A stretch of 64,000 nucleotides of DNA from contig CAIJZY010000046.1 of NCBI GenBank assembly GCA_903825285.1, forward strand, positions 124,001 to 188,000. The letters are read 5' to 3'. Below, piece after piece: positions 25,480 to 33,357 of this stretch. A program made the position numbers and the translations under genes. The stretch comes from an uncultured Opitutia bacterium (GTDB lineage Bacteria; Verrucomicrobiota; Verrucomicrobiia; Opitutales; Opitutaceae). The first letter of the stretch is position 1, and each line of letters begins with the position of its first letter. A model generated the notes under the pieces. It was not told the DNA's origin. It made no database searches and was given only the letters and a program-made list of their open reading frames with translations.

Positions 25480-27333
25480 ATGAGCCCCGTCCCGCCGCCC
25501 GCCGCCCGCCTGTGCTGGACGCCCGTGCTGCTCGCCGCGGCGGTCATCGCGGTCTGGGCCACCAGCCTTGGGGGCGCGTTCGTCTTCGACGACATTCCGG
25601 CCATCGTCGAGAACCCGACGCTGCGGCACCCCGCCAACCTCGCCGCCGTCCTCGCGCCGCCGGGCGACCAGGCCGGCACCGTCGGCGGACGCCCGCTGCT
25701 CAATTTCTCGCTCGCCCTGAACTTCGCCGCCGGCGGACTCGACCCCGCCGGCTACCACGTCGTCAACCTGGCGATCCACCTGGCGGCGGCGCTGCTGCTG
25801 CTGGGGATCGTGCGCCGAACCCTGCGGCGCAGCGCCGGTTCCTGGCCGGAGGCTGGACGCGAAGCCGTCGCGTTCCTCGCGGCGCTGCTCTGGGCGGTGC
25901 ATCCACTGCAGACCGAGGCCGTGACCTACGTCGTGCAGCGGGCGGAGTCCCTGATGGGGCTGTGCTATCTGCTGACGCTCTACGGCTTCATCCGCCTGAC
26001 TGAGCCGGAACCTGCCGGCGGCGCGAACTCCCGCCGGCCCTGGGCCGTCCTGACCGTGCTCGCGTGCCTGCTCGGCATGGCGACGAAGGAGGTGATGGTG
26101 ACGGCGCCGGTGGTGGTGTTGCTCTATGACGGGGCGTTCATGGCCGGCTCCCTGCGCGAGGCCTGGCGTCGCCGTCGCGGGCTCTACCTCGCGCTGACCG
26201 CGACATGGCTGCTGCTGGCGGTCCTGGTCGCCAGCACGCATGGCCGGGGTGGGTCCGCCGGCTTCGGCTCATCGGCGGGTGCCTGGCCGTACCTGCTCAC
26301 GCAAGCCTCGGCCATCACCCATTACCTTTGCCTCGCGTTCTGGCCGAGCCCGCTGGTGTTCGACTACGGCACGCGGCTCATCCGTCAGCCGGGCGAGGTG
26401 CTCGGGCCCATGCTGGCGATCGCGCTGCTGCTGGTGGCGACGGTCTATGCCTGGCGGCGAAACCCGCCGGTCGGATTCCCGCCGGCGGCGTTTTTCCTCC
26501 TGCTGGCGCCGAGTTCGAGCCTCGTCCCGATTGCCACCGAGCCGGTGGCGGAGCACCGCATGTACCTGCCGCTCGCGGCGGTTGTCGTGCTCGTGGTCGC
26601 CGCTGTGTTTGCCGCTCTGCTGCGGCTCGCGCCGCGCCGCACCGGGCTGGTGTTGACGCTGCTGGGCTTGAGCGCGGCAGTTGGACTGGGCGCCGCGACG
26701 ATCCGGAGAAACCGTGATTACCGGAGCGAACTTGCGCTGTGGACCGACACGGCGGCGAAGGCCCCGGGCAATCCCCGGGCGCACAACAATCTCGCGGAGG
26801 CGCTGCGCGCGAGCGGCGAACCGGCGCGCGCCGCGGAGGAGTTTGCCGCGGCGGTGCGAGCCGACCCCGACTACACGCCGGCGCAGTACAACCTGGGTGT
26901 GACGCTGCTGGACTCCGGCCGGGCGCAGGAGGCGATCCCGCACCTGGTGCGGGCGCGACAGGCGCCGCGTCATCAGGCGGAACTTCGCCAGTTCCTCGGC
27001 GAGGCGTACGCGCGGACCGGGCAGCACGCTGCCGCCACCGAAAACTTCCGCGCCGCGCTCATGCTTTCCCCGAACAACGCCATCGTCGCCTTCGGCCTCG
27101 GCAACTCCCTCGCCGCGCAGGGCGACTTTGCATCCGCCGTCCTGGCCTTCCGCGCCGCCGTGGCCGCCGACCCGGACCAGGTCCGCATGCGCAACAACCT
27201 CGCCAACGCCCTCCTGTTTTCCGGGCACACCGCCGAGGCGATCGACCAATACCGCGAAGCCCTGCGCCGCGCTCCCGACAACGTTCAAGTTCGTGAAAAC
27301 CTGGAGCGCGCATTGGCCACAGCCAGGCACTGA
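25480..27333 (+). CDS. Membrane protein with TMTC-like N-terminus and TPR repeats
   Basis: A 617-aa protein. The N-terminal two thirds hold about ten hydrophobic segments and motifs of bacterial TMTC/GT-C-like proteins: FVFDDIPAIVENPTLR, GRPLLNFSLALNFAAGG, GYHVVNLAIHLAAALLLL and HPLQTEAVTYVVQRAESLMGL. From about residue 440 it has four to five tetratricopeptide repeats (NNLAEALRASGEPARAAEEFAAAV..., YNLGVTLLDSGRAQEAIPHL...). Relatives are glycosyltransferase-like membrane proteins, and an envelope glycosylation role is possible but unproven. The ATG at 25480 follows repeat sequences and begins the first membrane-ready segment; an in-frame start inside the 155-bp element was rejected. Confidence 0.85.
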   Translation: MSPVPPPAARLCWTPVLLAAAVIAVWATSLGGAFVFDDIPAIVENPTLRHPANLAAVLAPPGDQAGTVGGRPLLNFSLALNFAAGGLDPAGYHVVNLAIHLAAALLLLGIVRRTLRRSAGSWPEAGREAVAFLAALLWAVHPLQTEAVTYVVQRAESLMGLCYLLTLYGFIRLTEPEPAGGANSRRPWAVLTVLACLLGMATKEVMVTAPVVVLLYDGAFMAGSLREAWRRRRGLYLALTATWLLLAVLVASTHGRGGSAGFGSSAGAWPYLLTQASAITHYLCLAFWPSPLVFDYGTRLIRQPGEVLGPMLAIALLLVATVYAWRRNPPVGFPPAAFFLLLAPSSSLVPIATEPVAEHRMYLPLAAVVVLVVAAVFAALLRLAPRRTGLVLTLLGLSAAVGLGAATIRRNRDYRSELALWTDTAAKAPGNPRAHNNLAEALRASGEPARAAEEFAAAVRADPDYTPAQYNLGVTLLDSGRAQEAIPHLVRARQAPRHQAELRQFLGEAYARTGQHAAATENFRAALMLSPNNAIVAFGLGNSLAAQGDFASAVLAFRAAVAADPDQVRMRNNLANALLFSGHTAEAIDQYREALRRAPDNVQVRENLERALATARH

Positions 27334-27426
27334 CCTTTGGATTTCAGCACCTGAGCTCGTACTGTCTGAACCCCCGTCCATTGTCGGTTCGCCCGGGTCC
27401 GCTTTGCTCGCGGCACCCCTGACCCC

Positions 27427-29454
27427 ATGCACGTTGCCGGACTCCATGTGTTGGATCTGCTGATCATCGCGGCCTACCTCGGGGCGGTCGTGTACATCGG
27501 CCAGCGGGCGTCGGGCGGGTCGGGCTCGGAGGAGGGGTTCTTCCTCGCCGGCCGCAAGCTCGGCAAACTGTACCAGTTCTTCCTCGCGTTCGGCAACGCG
27601 ACCGAGCCCCAGGGCGCCGTCAGCACCGCGAGCTTCGTCTACCAGCAGGGCGCGCCGGGCGCGTGGCTCTCGTTCCAGACCGTCTTCATGAACCCGTACT
27701 TCTGGTTCATGAACGTATGGTTCCGCCGCGTGCGGCTCACCACGGTCTCCGACCTCTTCGAGGACCGCTTCGCCAGCCGCGGACTCAGCCTGGCGTACGC
27801 GCTGTTCCAGATCGGCGTCGCCTGCGTGTTCCTGGGCTTCGGCAACGTCACGGCCTACAAGATCGCCTCGTCGCTGGTCGTCCGGCCGGAGTCCGCCTGG
27901 ACCGCCGCCGACCGCGCCGGCGTCGAGGGCTACCGGGAGCTGAAGCAGCTCGAGCAGCAGTCGGCGGCCGGGCCGCTGGCGGCGGCGGCGCAGTCCCGGC
28001 TGGGCGGGCTGCGGGAACGCGACGCGCGCGGCGAGCTGCACAGCTACGTGACGGAACTCAACGACGTCGTCTTCTACGCGGTGTTCGCGCTGGTGGTCGG
28101 CACCTACATCGTGCTCGGCGGCATGGCGGCCGCGGCGTTGAACGAGGGCCTGCAGAGCATCCTGATCATCGTCTTCTCGCTGCTGCTCATTCCCACGGGA
28201 CTGCACGCCATCGGCGGCTGGCATGCGCTGGCGGCGCGCGTGCCGCGGCGAATGTTCGACCTGCTCGGCACGGCCGGCTCGGAGCAGTTCTCGATCTGGG
28301 GCCTCGCGGCGATCCTGCTGGTCAGCCTCGTACAGATCCACGGGCTCAGCCACAACATGGGCATCTGCGGCTCGGCGAAGAACGAGCTGGCCGCGCGCTT
28401 CGGCGTCTCCGGCAACTACCTCAAGCGGATCATGATCATCCTCTGGGCGTTCGCCGGCCTGATCGCGGTCGCACTGTTCGGCCCGGGCGGGCTCTCCGAC
28501 CCGGACTCGACCTGGGGCGCGCTATCCCACCGGCTGCTCGGGCCGGGCCTCATCGGCCTCATGCTCGCGGGCGTGCTCGCCGGCACGATGTCCACCCTCG
28601 CCGCCAAGGCGCTGGCGATCTCGTCGCTCTTCGTGCGCAACGTCTACCGGCAGGTCTGGCCGGGACTCACGCAGACGCAGGGCGTCTATTACGCGCGCTG
28701 GACCATCGTCGCCGTGCTCGCCCTCGGCGCGGTCTCGGCGTGGCTGATGGGCGACTTCCTCTCGATCGTGAACCTCGTCCTCACGGTCAACGTGCCCTTC
28801 GGCGCGAGCGTGCTGCTGGTCTATTTCTGGCGGCGGCTCACGGCCCCGGCCGTCTGGGCCTGCGTGATCCTCTCGACGCTCGTCATCCTGGTCGTGCCCT
28901 GGACCGCGTCCACCGTCCCGGCGCTGCGCACGAGCCCGGGCCTCACCCAGACCAGCCTCGCGCCGAACGGCCGGCCCGTCGGCGTGTTCTTCGCGACGGT
29001 GGTGCACCAGGATCCCCGCGACCTCGCCAGCCCGCGGGTGGGTGGGGGCCGGTTCAATGCGGAGTGCTGGCTCCTCCGCCGGGCCGGGCTCGACGTCGCG
29101 CACTACTCGCCCAACGAGCGCCTGACGGCGCAGTTCTTCTTCGACGGGCTGTTCCCGTTTGCCGTGCTGATCCTCGCGAGCCTGGTGACGCGCCGGACCG
29201 ACCCCGCGCGCGTGGCCCAGTTCTACGGCAAGATGAAGACGCCGGTCGGCGCGACGCCCGAGCTGGAGGGCGCCGCCATGGCCGAGACGCAGCGCAACCC
29301 CGGCCGGTTCGATCACACCAAGCTGCTGCCCAAGTCGGACTGGGAATTCTGCCGCTGGGACCGCGAGGACACCCTCGGCTTCCTCGTCTGCAGCGCCCTC
29401 AGCGGCGCGATCATCGCGCTGTTTGTGCTCATGCTCCGACTCGCAGCTGGGTGA
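27427..29454 (+). CDS. Sodium:solute symporter (SSS family)
   Basis: A 675-aa inner-membrane protein with about 13-15 hydrophobic segments, longer than the usual 500-550 aa SSS transporter because of a soluble insert (about 155-200, LEQQSAAGPLAAAAQSRLGG) and an extended C-terminal region after residue 490. ADEGFFLAGR-type sequence appears as GSEEGFFLAGRKLGKLYQFF, with GNATEPQGAVSTASFVYQQG in the sodium-site region. SSS proteins import sugars, uronates or amino acids with sodium. Its place between the TPR protein and pectin genes suggests a sugar or uronate substrate. The stop codon lies inside a dispersed repeat. Confidence 0.88.
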   Translation: MHVAGLHVLDLLIIAAYLGAVVYIGQRASGGSGSEEGFFLAGRKLGKLYQFFLAFGNATEPQGAVSTASFVYQQGAPGAWLSFQTVFMNPYFWFMNVWFRRVRLTTVSDLFEDRFASRGLSLAYALFQIGVACVFLGFGNVTAYKIASSLVVRPESAWTAADRAGVEGYRELKQLEQQSAAGPLAAAAQSRLGGLRERDARGELHSYVTELNDVVFYAVFALVVGTYIVLGGMAAAALNEGLQSILIIVFSLLLIPTGLHAIGGWHALAARVPRRMFDLLGTAGSEQFSIWGLAAILLVSLVQIHGLSHNMGICGSAKNELAARFGVSGNYLKRIMIILWAFAGLIAVALFGPGGLSDPDSTWGALSHRLLGPGLIGLMLAGVLAGTMSTLAAKALAISSLFVRNVYRQVWPGLTQTQGVYYARWTIVAVLALGAVSAWLMGDFLSIVNLVLTVNVPFGASVLLVYFWRRLTAPAVWACVILSTLVILVVPWTASTVPALRTSPGLTQTSLAPNGRPVGVFFATVVHQDPRDLASPRVGGGRFNAECWLLRRAGLDVAHYSPNERLTAQFFFDGLFPFAVLILASLVTRRTDPARVAQFYGKMKTPVGATPELEGAAMAETQRNPGRFDHTKLLPKSDWEFCRWDREDTLGFLVCSALSGAIIALFVLMLRLAAG

Positions 29455-29554
29455 ACCACTAATTATCGCTAATGCTCGCTAATGGGAGAGGATGCCCCCG
29501 AACCAACCTGTCTGGAAAATCTGATTAGCGTCGATTAGCGAAAATTAGTGGTTC
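29453..29554. repeat. Inverted pair of 'AACCACTAATT' repeats at a convergent junction
   Basis: Left arm 29453-29483 (GAACCACTAATTATCGCTAA...) and right arm 29524-29554 (ATTAGCG...ATTAGTGGTTC) agree at about 27 of 31 positions as inverted copies. They overlap the stop codons of both flanking convergent genes, so the element may terminate transcription from both sides. Confidence 0.75.
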
Positions 29555-30225
29555 TCCACCGGTCTGCTCACGCGAAAGTGGGCCACTTCCATCTGGCTGT
29601 GGACCGTGCGGAAGGCGAACCAGCCGGAGGTCAGCGGCTGCGGGTCGTGGAAATCGAAGACGACCTCGCCGTCGCGCAGGAATTGGACGTGGCCGCCAGC
29701 CGTCACAGTCAGCGTGATCCGGTAGGTGTGGCCGGCGATGAGCAGGAAGCGCGGGTCGCGGAGGTCGTGCTCGGCCCGCAGCGGACGCGCGCCCTGGCCG
29801 TCGTAGCGGCGGAAGCGGGTCGTGCTGTTCGTGTTCCCGCCGTAGCCGACGTAGTAGGTGAGGAGGGAGTCGTACGCGGCGAAGCGGCCATCGCGGGCGT
29901 GCGCCCGCGCGTACGGCGGCTCGTCCGAATGCGCCGCCTCGCGGGCCATCCAGAAGCAGTTCAAGTCCGACACGCGGCTGGCCGGCGAAAGCGTGGCCTC
30001 GTAGGTGATCACCACCGGCGCAGTGAGCCGCGGGCGAAACCACACCGTGCAGCCGGCCGCGTCCGCGATGACGAGGCGCCCGTGCTCCACGCGGACCGTG
30101 CCGCCCGGCTGCTGCTCGACCGCCCATTGCGACAAGTCGCCCGTGAAATCATCCGCCTGCAGCACCCTCTCCTGCGCCCCGGCGGCGACCGCGAACAGCA
30201 ACACCCATGGAAGAATCGTCCTCAC
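29545..30225 (-). CDS. Secreted DUF6250-like concanavalin-fold protein
   Basis: About 226 aa: a signal peptide (RTILPWVLLFAVAAGAQ) followed by one beta-sandwich domain. The segments DDFTGDLSQWAVEQQPGG, YYVGYGGNTNSTTRFRRYDG, DPQPLTSGWFAFRTV and the C-terminal FRVSRPVENH match DUF6250, seen in rhamnogalacturonan lyase and other pectin-locus proteins. It may bind or trim pectic oligomers; no catalytic residues are assigned. The frame is open upstream to 30342, but that part (TTHYPQLATPN) is translated repeat sequence; a GTG at 30225 just before the signal peptide is preferred, although the AGGAGG-like sequence there is too close to be ideal. Its stop codon is supplied by the adjoining repeat. 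Confidence 0.7.
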   Translation of the reverse strand: MRTILPWVLLFAVAAGAQERVLQADDFTGDLSQWAVEQQPGGTVRVEHGRLVIADAAGCTVWFRPRLTAPVVITYEATLSPASRVSDLNCFWMAREAAHSDEPPYARAHARDGRFAAYDSLLTYYVGYGGNTNSTTRFRRYDGQGARPLRAEHDLRDPRFLLIAGHTYRITLTVTAGGHVQFLRDGEVVFDFHDPQPLTSGWFAFRTVHSQMEVAHFRVSRPVENH

Positions 30226-30279
30226 ACCTCCGAGCAGACTCCAGCACCGGCCGGAGGCGACACTATTTGGCGTAGCGAG

Positions 30280-30371
30280 TTGCGGGTAGTGAGTAGTGAC
30301 GAGCGAATTGCGCAGGCCTCCATTCTTCACGGTCTTAGTCATCCCGCCGCATTAGCGTCCATTAGTGGTTT
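30280..30371. repeat. Dispersed repeats upstream of the tandem esterase
   Basis: Contains GTTGCGGGTAGTGAGTAGTG (30284-30303), typical of short tandem-like intergenic repeats, and at 30350-30371 a single CATTAGCGTCCATTAGTGGT arm of the family described at 29453-29554. They lie between divergently oriented genes and so overlap the likely promoters of both. Confidence 0.5.
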
Positions 30372-30434
30372 AAAATCCGGAAAAATCTGACTGTTCCCCC
30401 CCCAGCCCGGCTGGCCACTGGTAAAATCCTCACC

Positions 30435-32039
30435 ATGCTCCCGGTCATGCGCCCCTCCCTGAAGCTCGTGCTGTTCCTGTTGCCCCTGGCCGCCCTCGCG
30501 CAGACTCCCGCCTCGGACCTGGCCATCAATCCGCCGGCGCTGACCGGCGGGCTCAACCCCGCGCTGCCGACGATTTTCATTGCGGGTGACTCGACCGCGG
30601 CGCGGAACAACGGCAACCCGATCCAGGGCTGGGGCGTGCCGTTTGCCTCCTTTTTTGACGCGACGAAGGTCAACATCGCCAACCGCGCGCGCGGCGGACG
30701 CAGCAGCCGGACGTACATCACGGAGGGTCTCTGGGACCAGCTCCTCGGCGAGGTCAAGGCCGGCGACTTCGTGCTGATCCAGTTCGGACACAACGACGGC
30801 GGCGCGATCAACGCCGAGCCGCCCGGCTCGACCCGGCCGCTGCGGGCGCGCGGCTCGCTGCCCGGCCTCGGCGAAAACACGGAGGAGATCGACAACGTGC
30901 TCACGAAGAAGCACGAGGTCGTGCACGCGTTCGGCTGGTACCTCCGCAAGATGATCGCCGACGTGAGAGCCAAGGGGGCCACGCCGCTGGTGCTTTCGCT
31001 CACGGTGCGGAATTACTGGCACGACGGGAAGATCGAGCGCGGCTCGGGCCCGTTCCGCGAGTGGGACCGGCAGGTGGCGGAGGCGGCGAAGGTTCAGTTT
31101 GTGGACGTCTCCCGCATCGTCGCCGACGACTACCAGGCACTCGGTCCGGAGAAGGTGGCGACGCTGTTCGGTCCCGACCACACGCATCCGAACACCGCCG
31201 GCGCGGTCACGCAGGCGGCGGGGGTGGTCGCGGGCCTGAAGGGACTGCGGCCGAGTCCGTTTGAGAAATTTTTCTCCGCCAAGGGCGCGGCGGTGGCCGC
31301 CGACCCGATCGGCTGGCTCAATCTCCCGGAGCCGGCGTCGCCGACGCGGCCCACGATCCTGCTGATCGGCGACTCGACGGTGCGCAACGGCCGCGGCGAC
31401 GGCGCGGGCGGCCAGTGGGGCTGGGGTGATTACCTCGCTGAGGCGCTGGACCGGCCGCAGTACAACCTCGTCAACCGCGCCATTGGCGGGCTGAGCAGCC
31501 GGACCTTCCGCACGCAGGGCCACTGGGCACGGGCGCTGACGCTGCTGAAGTCCGGGGACATCCTGCTGATCCAGTTCGGCCACAACGATTCCTCGCCGGT
31601 GAACGACACCCAGCGGGCCCGGGGCACGCTCGGGGGCTTGGGCGAGGAGACCCAGGAGATCGACAACCTCCTGACGAAGCAGCACGAGGTCGTGCATTCC
31701 TACGGCTGGTACCTGCGCCAGTACGTCCGCGAGGCGCGGGCGGCGGGGGTCACGCCGATCGTCTGCTCGCCGGTCCCGCGCAAGCAGTGGCGCGACGGCC
31801 GCGTGGTGCGTTCACCCGACGGCTACGCCGGCTGGGCCCGCCAGGTGGCGGAGCAGGAGCACGCGGCCTTCATCGACCTGAACGAGCTCGTGGCGAAGCG
31901 GTACGACCTGCTCGGTCCCGCGCGGGTGGACGCGCTCTTTGCCGACCCGAACACGCACACCACCAAGGCCGGCGCCGAGCTGAACGCCGCCATCGTGGCC
32001 GAGGCGCTCGCGCCACTGCTGCCCGGGGGAAACCACTAA
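30435..32039 (+). CDS. Tandem-domain rhamnogalacturonan acetylesterase (two CE12-like SGNH domains)
   Basis: A 534-aa secreted protein (signal peptide about 1-23, LPLAALAQ) made of two homologous SGNH domains, about 45-290 and 305-530. Domain 1 has GDST with Ser53, GHND and the acid-base block DHTH (Asp248, His251). Domain 2 has GDST with Ser314 and GHND, but its last block reads DPNTH, with Asp504 one position earlier than expected relative to His508. Each domain also carries a conserved NxLTKxHEVVHxxGWYLR segment. It should deacetylate pectin in the periplasm or outside the cell. An in-frame ATG at 30447 is an alternative start. The stop codon is formed by the adjoining repeat. Confidence 0.88.
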   Translation: MLPVMRPSLKLVLFLLPLAALAQTPASDLAINPPALTGGLNPALPTIFIAGDSTAARNNGNPIQGWGVPFASFFDATKVNIANRARGGRSSRTYITEGLWDQLLGEVKAGDFVLIQFGHNDGGAINAEPPGSTRPLRARGSLPGLGENTEEIDNVLTKKHEVVHAFGWYLRKMIADVRAKGATPLVLSLTVRNYWHDGKIERGSGPFREWDRQVAEAAKVQFVDVSRIVADDYQALGPEKVATLFGPDHTHPNTAGAVTQAAGVVAGLKGLRPSPFEKFFSAKGAAVAADPIGWLNLPEPASPTRPTILLIGDSTVRNGRGDGAGGQWGWGDYLAEALDRPQYNLVNRAIGGLSSRTFRTQGHWARALTLLKSGDILLIQFGHNDSSPVNDTQRARGTLGGLGEETQEIDNLLTKQHEVVHSYGWYLRQYVREARAAGVTPIVCSPVPRKQWRDGRVVRSPDGYAGWARQVAEQEHAAFIDLNELVAKRYDLLGPARVDALFADPNTHTTKAGAELNAAIVAEALAPLLPGGNH

Positions 32040-32108
32040 TTTTCGCTCCTGGCCGCTAATCCGGAATCCCCGGGATGCATTAGCGTCCACCAGCGAAAAT
32101 GAGCGGTT
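32031..32108. repeat. Inverted pair of 'AACCACTAATT' repeats at a convergent junction
   Basis: Arms 32031-32060 (AACCACTAATTTTCGCTCCT...) and 32079-32108 (...CAGCGAAAATGAGCGGTT) are inverted copies with about five mismatches in 30. The spacer is 18 bases. It occupies essentially the whole gap between the tandem esterase and the convergent LacI regulator. Confidence 0.75.
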
Positions 32109-32114
32109 AACCGC

Positions 32115-33173
32115 CTAGGTTTTCGCGTTTGCCGGCGCCTTGGCCTTGGGCGTGCCCATCGGCCGCAGGGTGGGGCCGTCGATCAGCTTGGCGGGGATCG
32201 TTGTCAGTGACGGCTGTTCCGGCACTCCGAATTCGTTGTGGAGCAGCTGGCCGATCACGAGCTCGGCCGCGCGGGCGCCGAGGAGCCCGGTGCGCAGGTC
32301 GACCGCGGCGCAGTCGCCGGCCGTGCGGAGCGAGTTGAGGCAGACGAAGCCGTGGGATTTGGGCAGCTTGGCGCCGCAGGCCTTCATCCAGTCCATCGCC
32401 ACCGGGAAATGGCCCATCACGACGTCCGGGTCGTAGCGCTTGAACCACTCCGTGAAGGTCTCGCGCGTGACCTCGCGCACCTGCAGCGCGGGCACCTCGG
32501 TGATCCCGGGCAGGTATTTCTGCAGGGCGAGGAAGGCGCCCTCCCAGCGGAACTGCAGGCGCTCATCGAGTGCGATCTCCATGAACAGCCCGGGCCGGCG
32601 GTAGCCGCGGGCGTGCAGCTCGTGCAGCAGCGCGACCATCGAGCGGTAATGGTCGGAGCACACACAGTGCAGGGGCGGGTGGTCGATGAAGTAGTCGGCG
32701 TAGACCGCGGTGTAGCGGTGCCAGCTGAGCTCGGAGAGGTCCGGGAAGCCCACGGCGGGCAGCAGGATCAGGCCCTGGATCCCGCGGGTGTGCAGGATGG
32801 TGTCGAGCCGGCCGAGCTTCACGCCGTTGGGGCCCACGATGAAGCGCTCGACCTTGAACCCGAGGTCGTTGGCGCGGGCCGCGATGCCGGCCGCCAGCGA
32901 CTCGTTGTAGCGGACGCCGAAGGAGGTCTGGGGCTGCTCGATGATCTCGATCACCGCGAGCACGCCGCGAAACTGCTGGCCCCGCGAGCGCCGCAGCTGC
33001 GACATGACCGCGCCGGTCAGCGGGTTGCGCTCATAGCCCGCGGCCTTCGCCGCCGCGCGCACGCGCGCGACCGTCTCCGCCTTGACCCGCGGCGAGCCCC
33101 GCAGGGCGTCGGACAGGGTGGTGCGGGACAGGCCCAGCTCACGCGCGAGGGAACGCAGGGTAGGGGCAGGCAT
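32115..33173 (-). CDS. LacI-family transcriptional regulator
   Basis: A 352-aa DNA-binding protein. The N-terminal helix-turn-helix is PTLRSLARELGLSRTTLSDALRGSPRV, with the hinge region KAAGYERNPLTGAVMSQLRR, followed by a periplasmic-binding-protein-like effector domain. The sequence diverges from classical LacI in the effector domain, as is common in Verrucomicrobia. The ATG at 33173 is preferred over an in-frame TTG two codons earlier. It diverges from the exo-lyase gene and is the only dedicated regulator in the window, so it is the best candidate for control of that gene and possibly of the wider pectin set. The effector is unknown; a rhamnose- or uronate-containing oligomer is a guess. 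Confidence 0.9.
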   Translation of the reverse strand: MPAPTLRSLARELGLSRTTLSDALRGSPRVKAETVARVRAAAKAAGYERNPLTGAVMSQLRRSRGQQFRGVLAVIEIIEQPQTSFGVRYNESLAAGIAARANDLGFKVERFIVGPNGVKLGRLDTILHTRGIQGLILLPAVGFPDLSELSWHRYTAVYADYFIDHPPLHCVCSDHYRSMVALLHELHARGYRRPGLFMEIALDERLQFRWEGAFLALQKYLPGITEVPALQVREVTRETFTEWFKRYDPDVVMGHFPVAMDWMKACGAKLPKSHGFVCLNSLRTAGDCAAVDLRTGLLGARAAELVIGQLLHNEFGVPEQPSLTTIPAKLIDGPTLRPMGTPKAKAPANAKT

Positions 33174-33235
33174 GCGCAATCTTAGGAGCCAGCTTTGACG
33201 CCGGGACTCAACGAAATTCCCTGACGGTCCGAATT

Positions 33236-33252
33236 CATTCGAGGGGCGAATG
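33236..33252. promoter_or_regulatory. Possible operator between LacI regulator and lyase
   Basis: CATTCG-AGGGG-CGAATG is a 6-bp inverted repeat with a 5-base spacer in the 184-base divergent region. It could be the regulator's own binding site, but such short inverted repeats arise by chance and no second copy was found elsewhere in the window. Confidence 0.25.
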
Positions 33253-33357
33253 GGCCAAACCCGTGCATGCTCTGGCGTCCGGGCCGGAACCGCTCAAAGT
33301 GTCGGTCCATGGACGCGTTCACCCACGATCCCTGCCGAACGGCCCTCCTCTGACCCC

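Noticed and set aside
27334-27426. Terminator or small gene between the TPR protein and the symporter
   Set aside because: No stable hairpin with T tract and no frame of reasonable length were visible.
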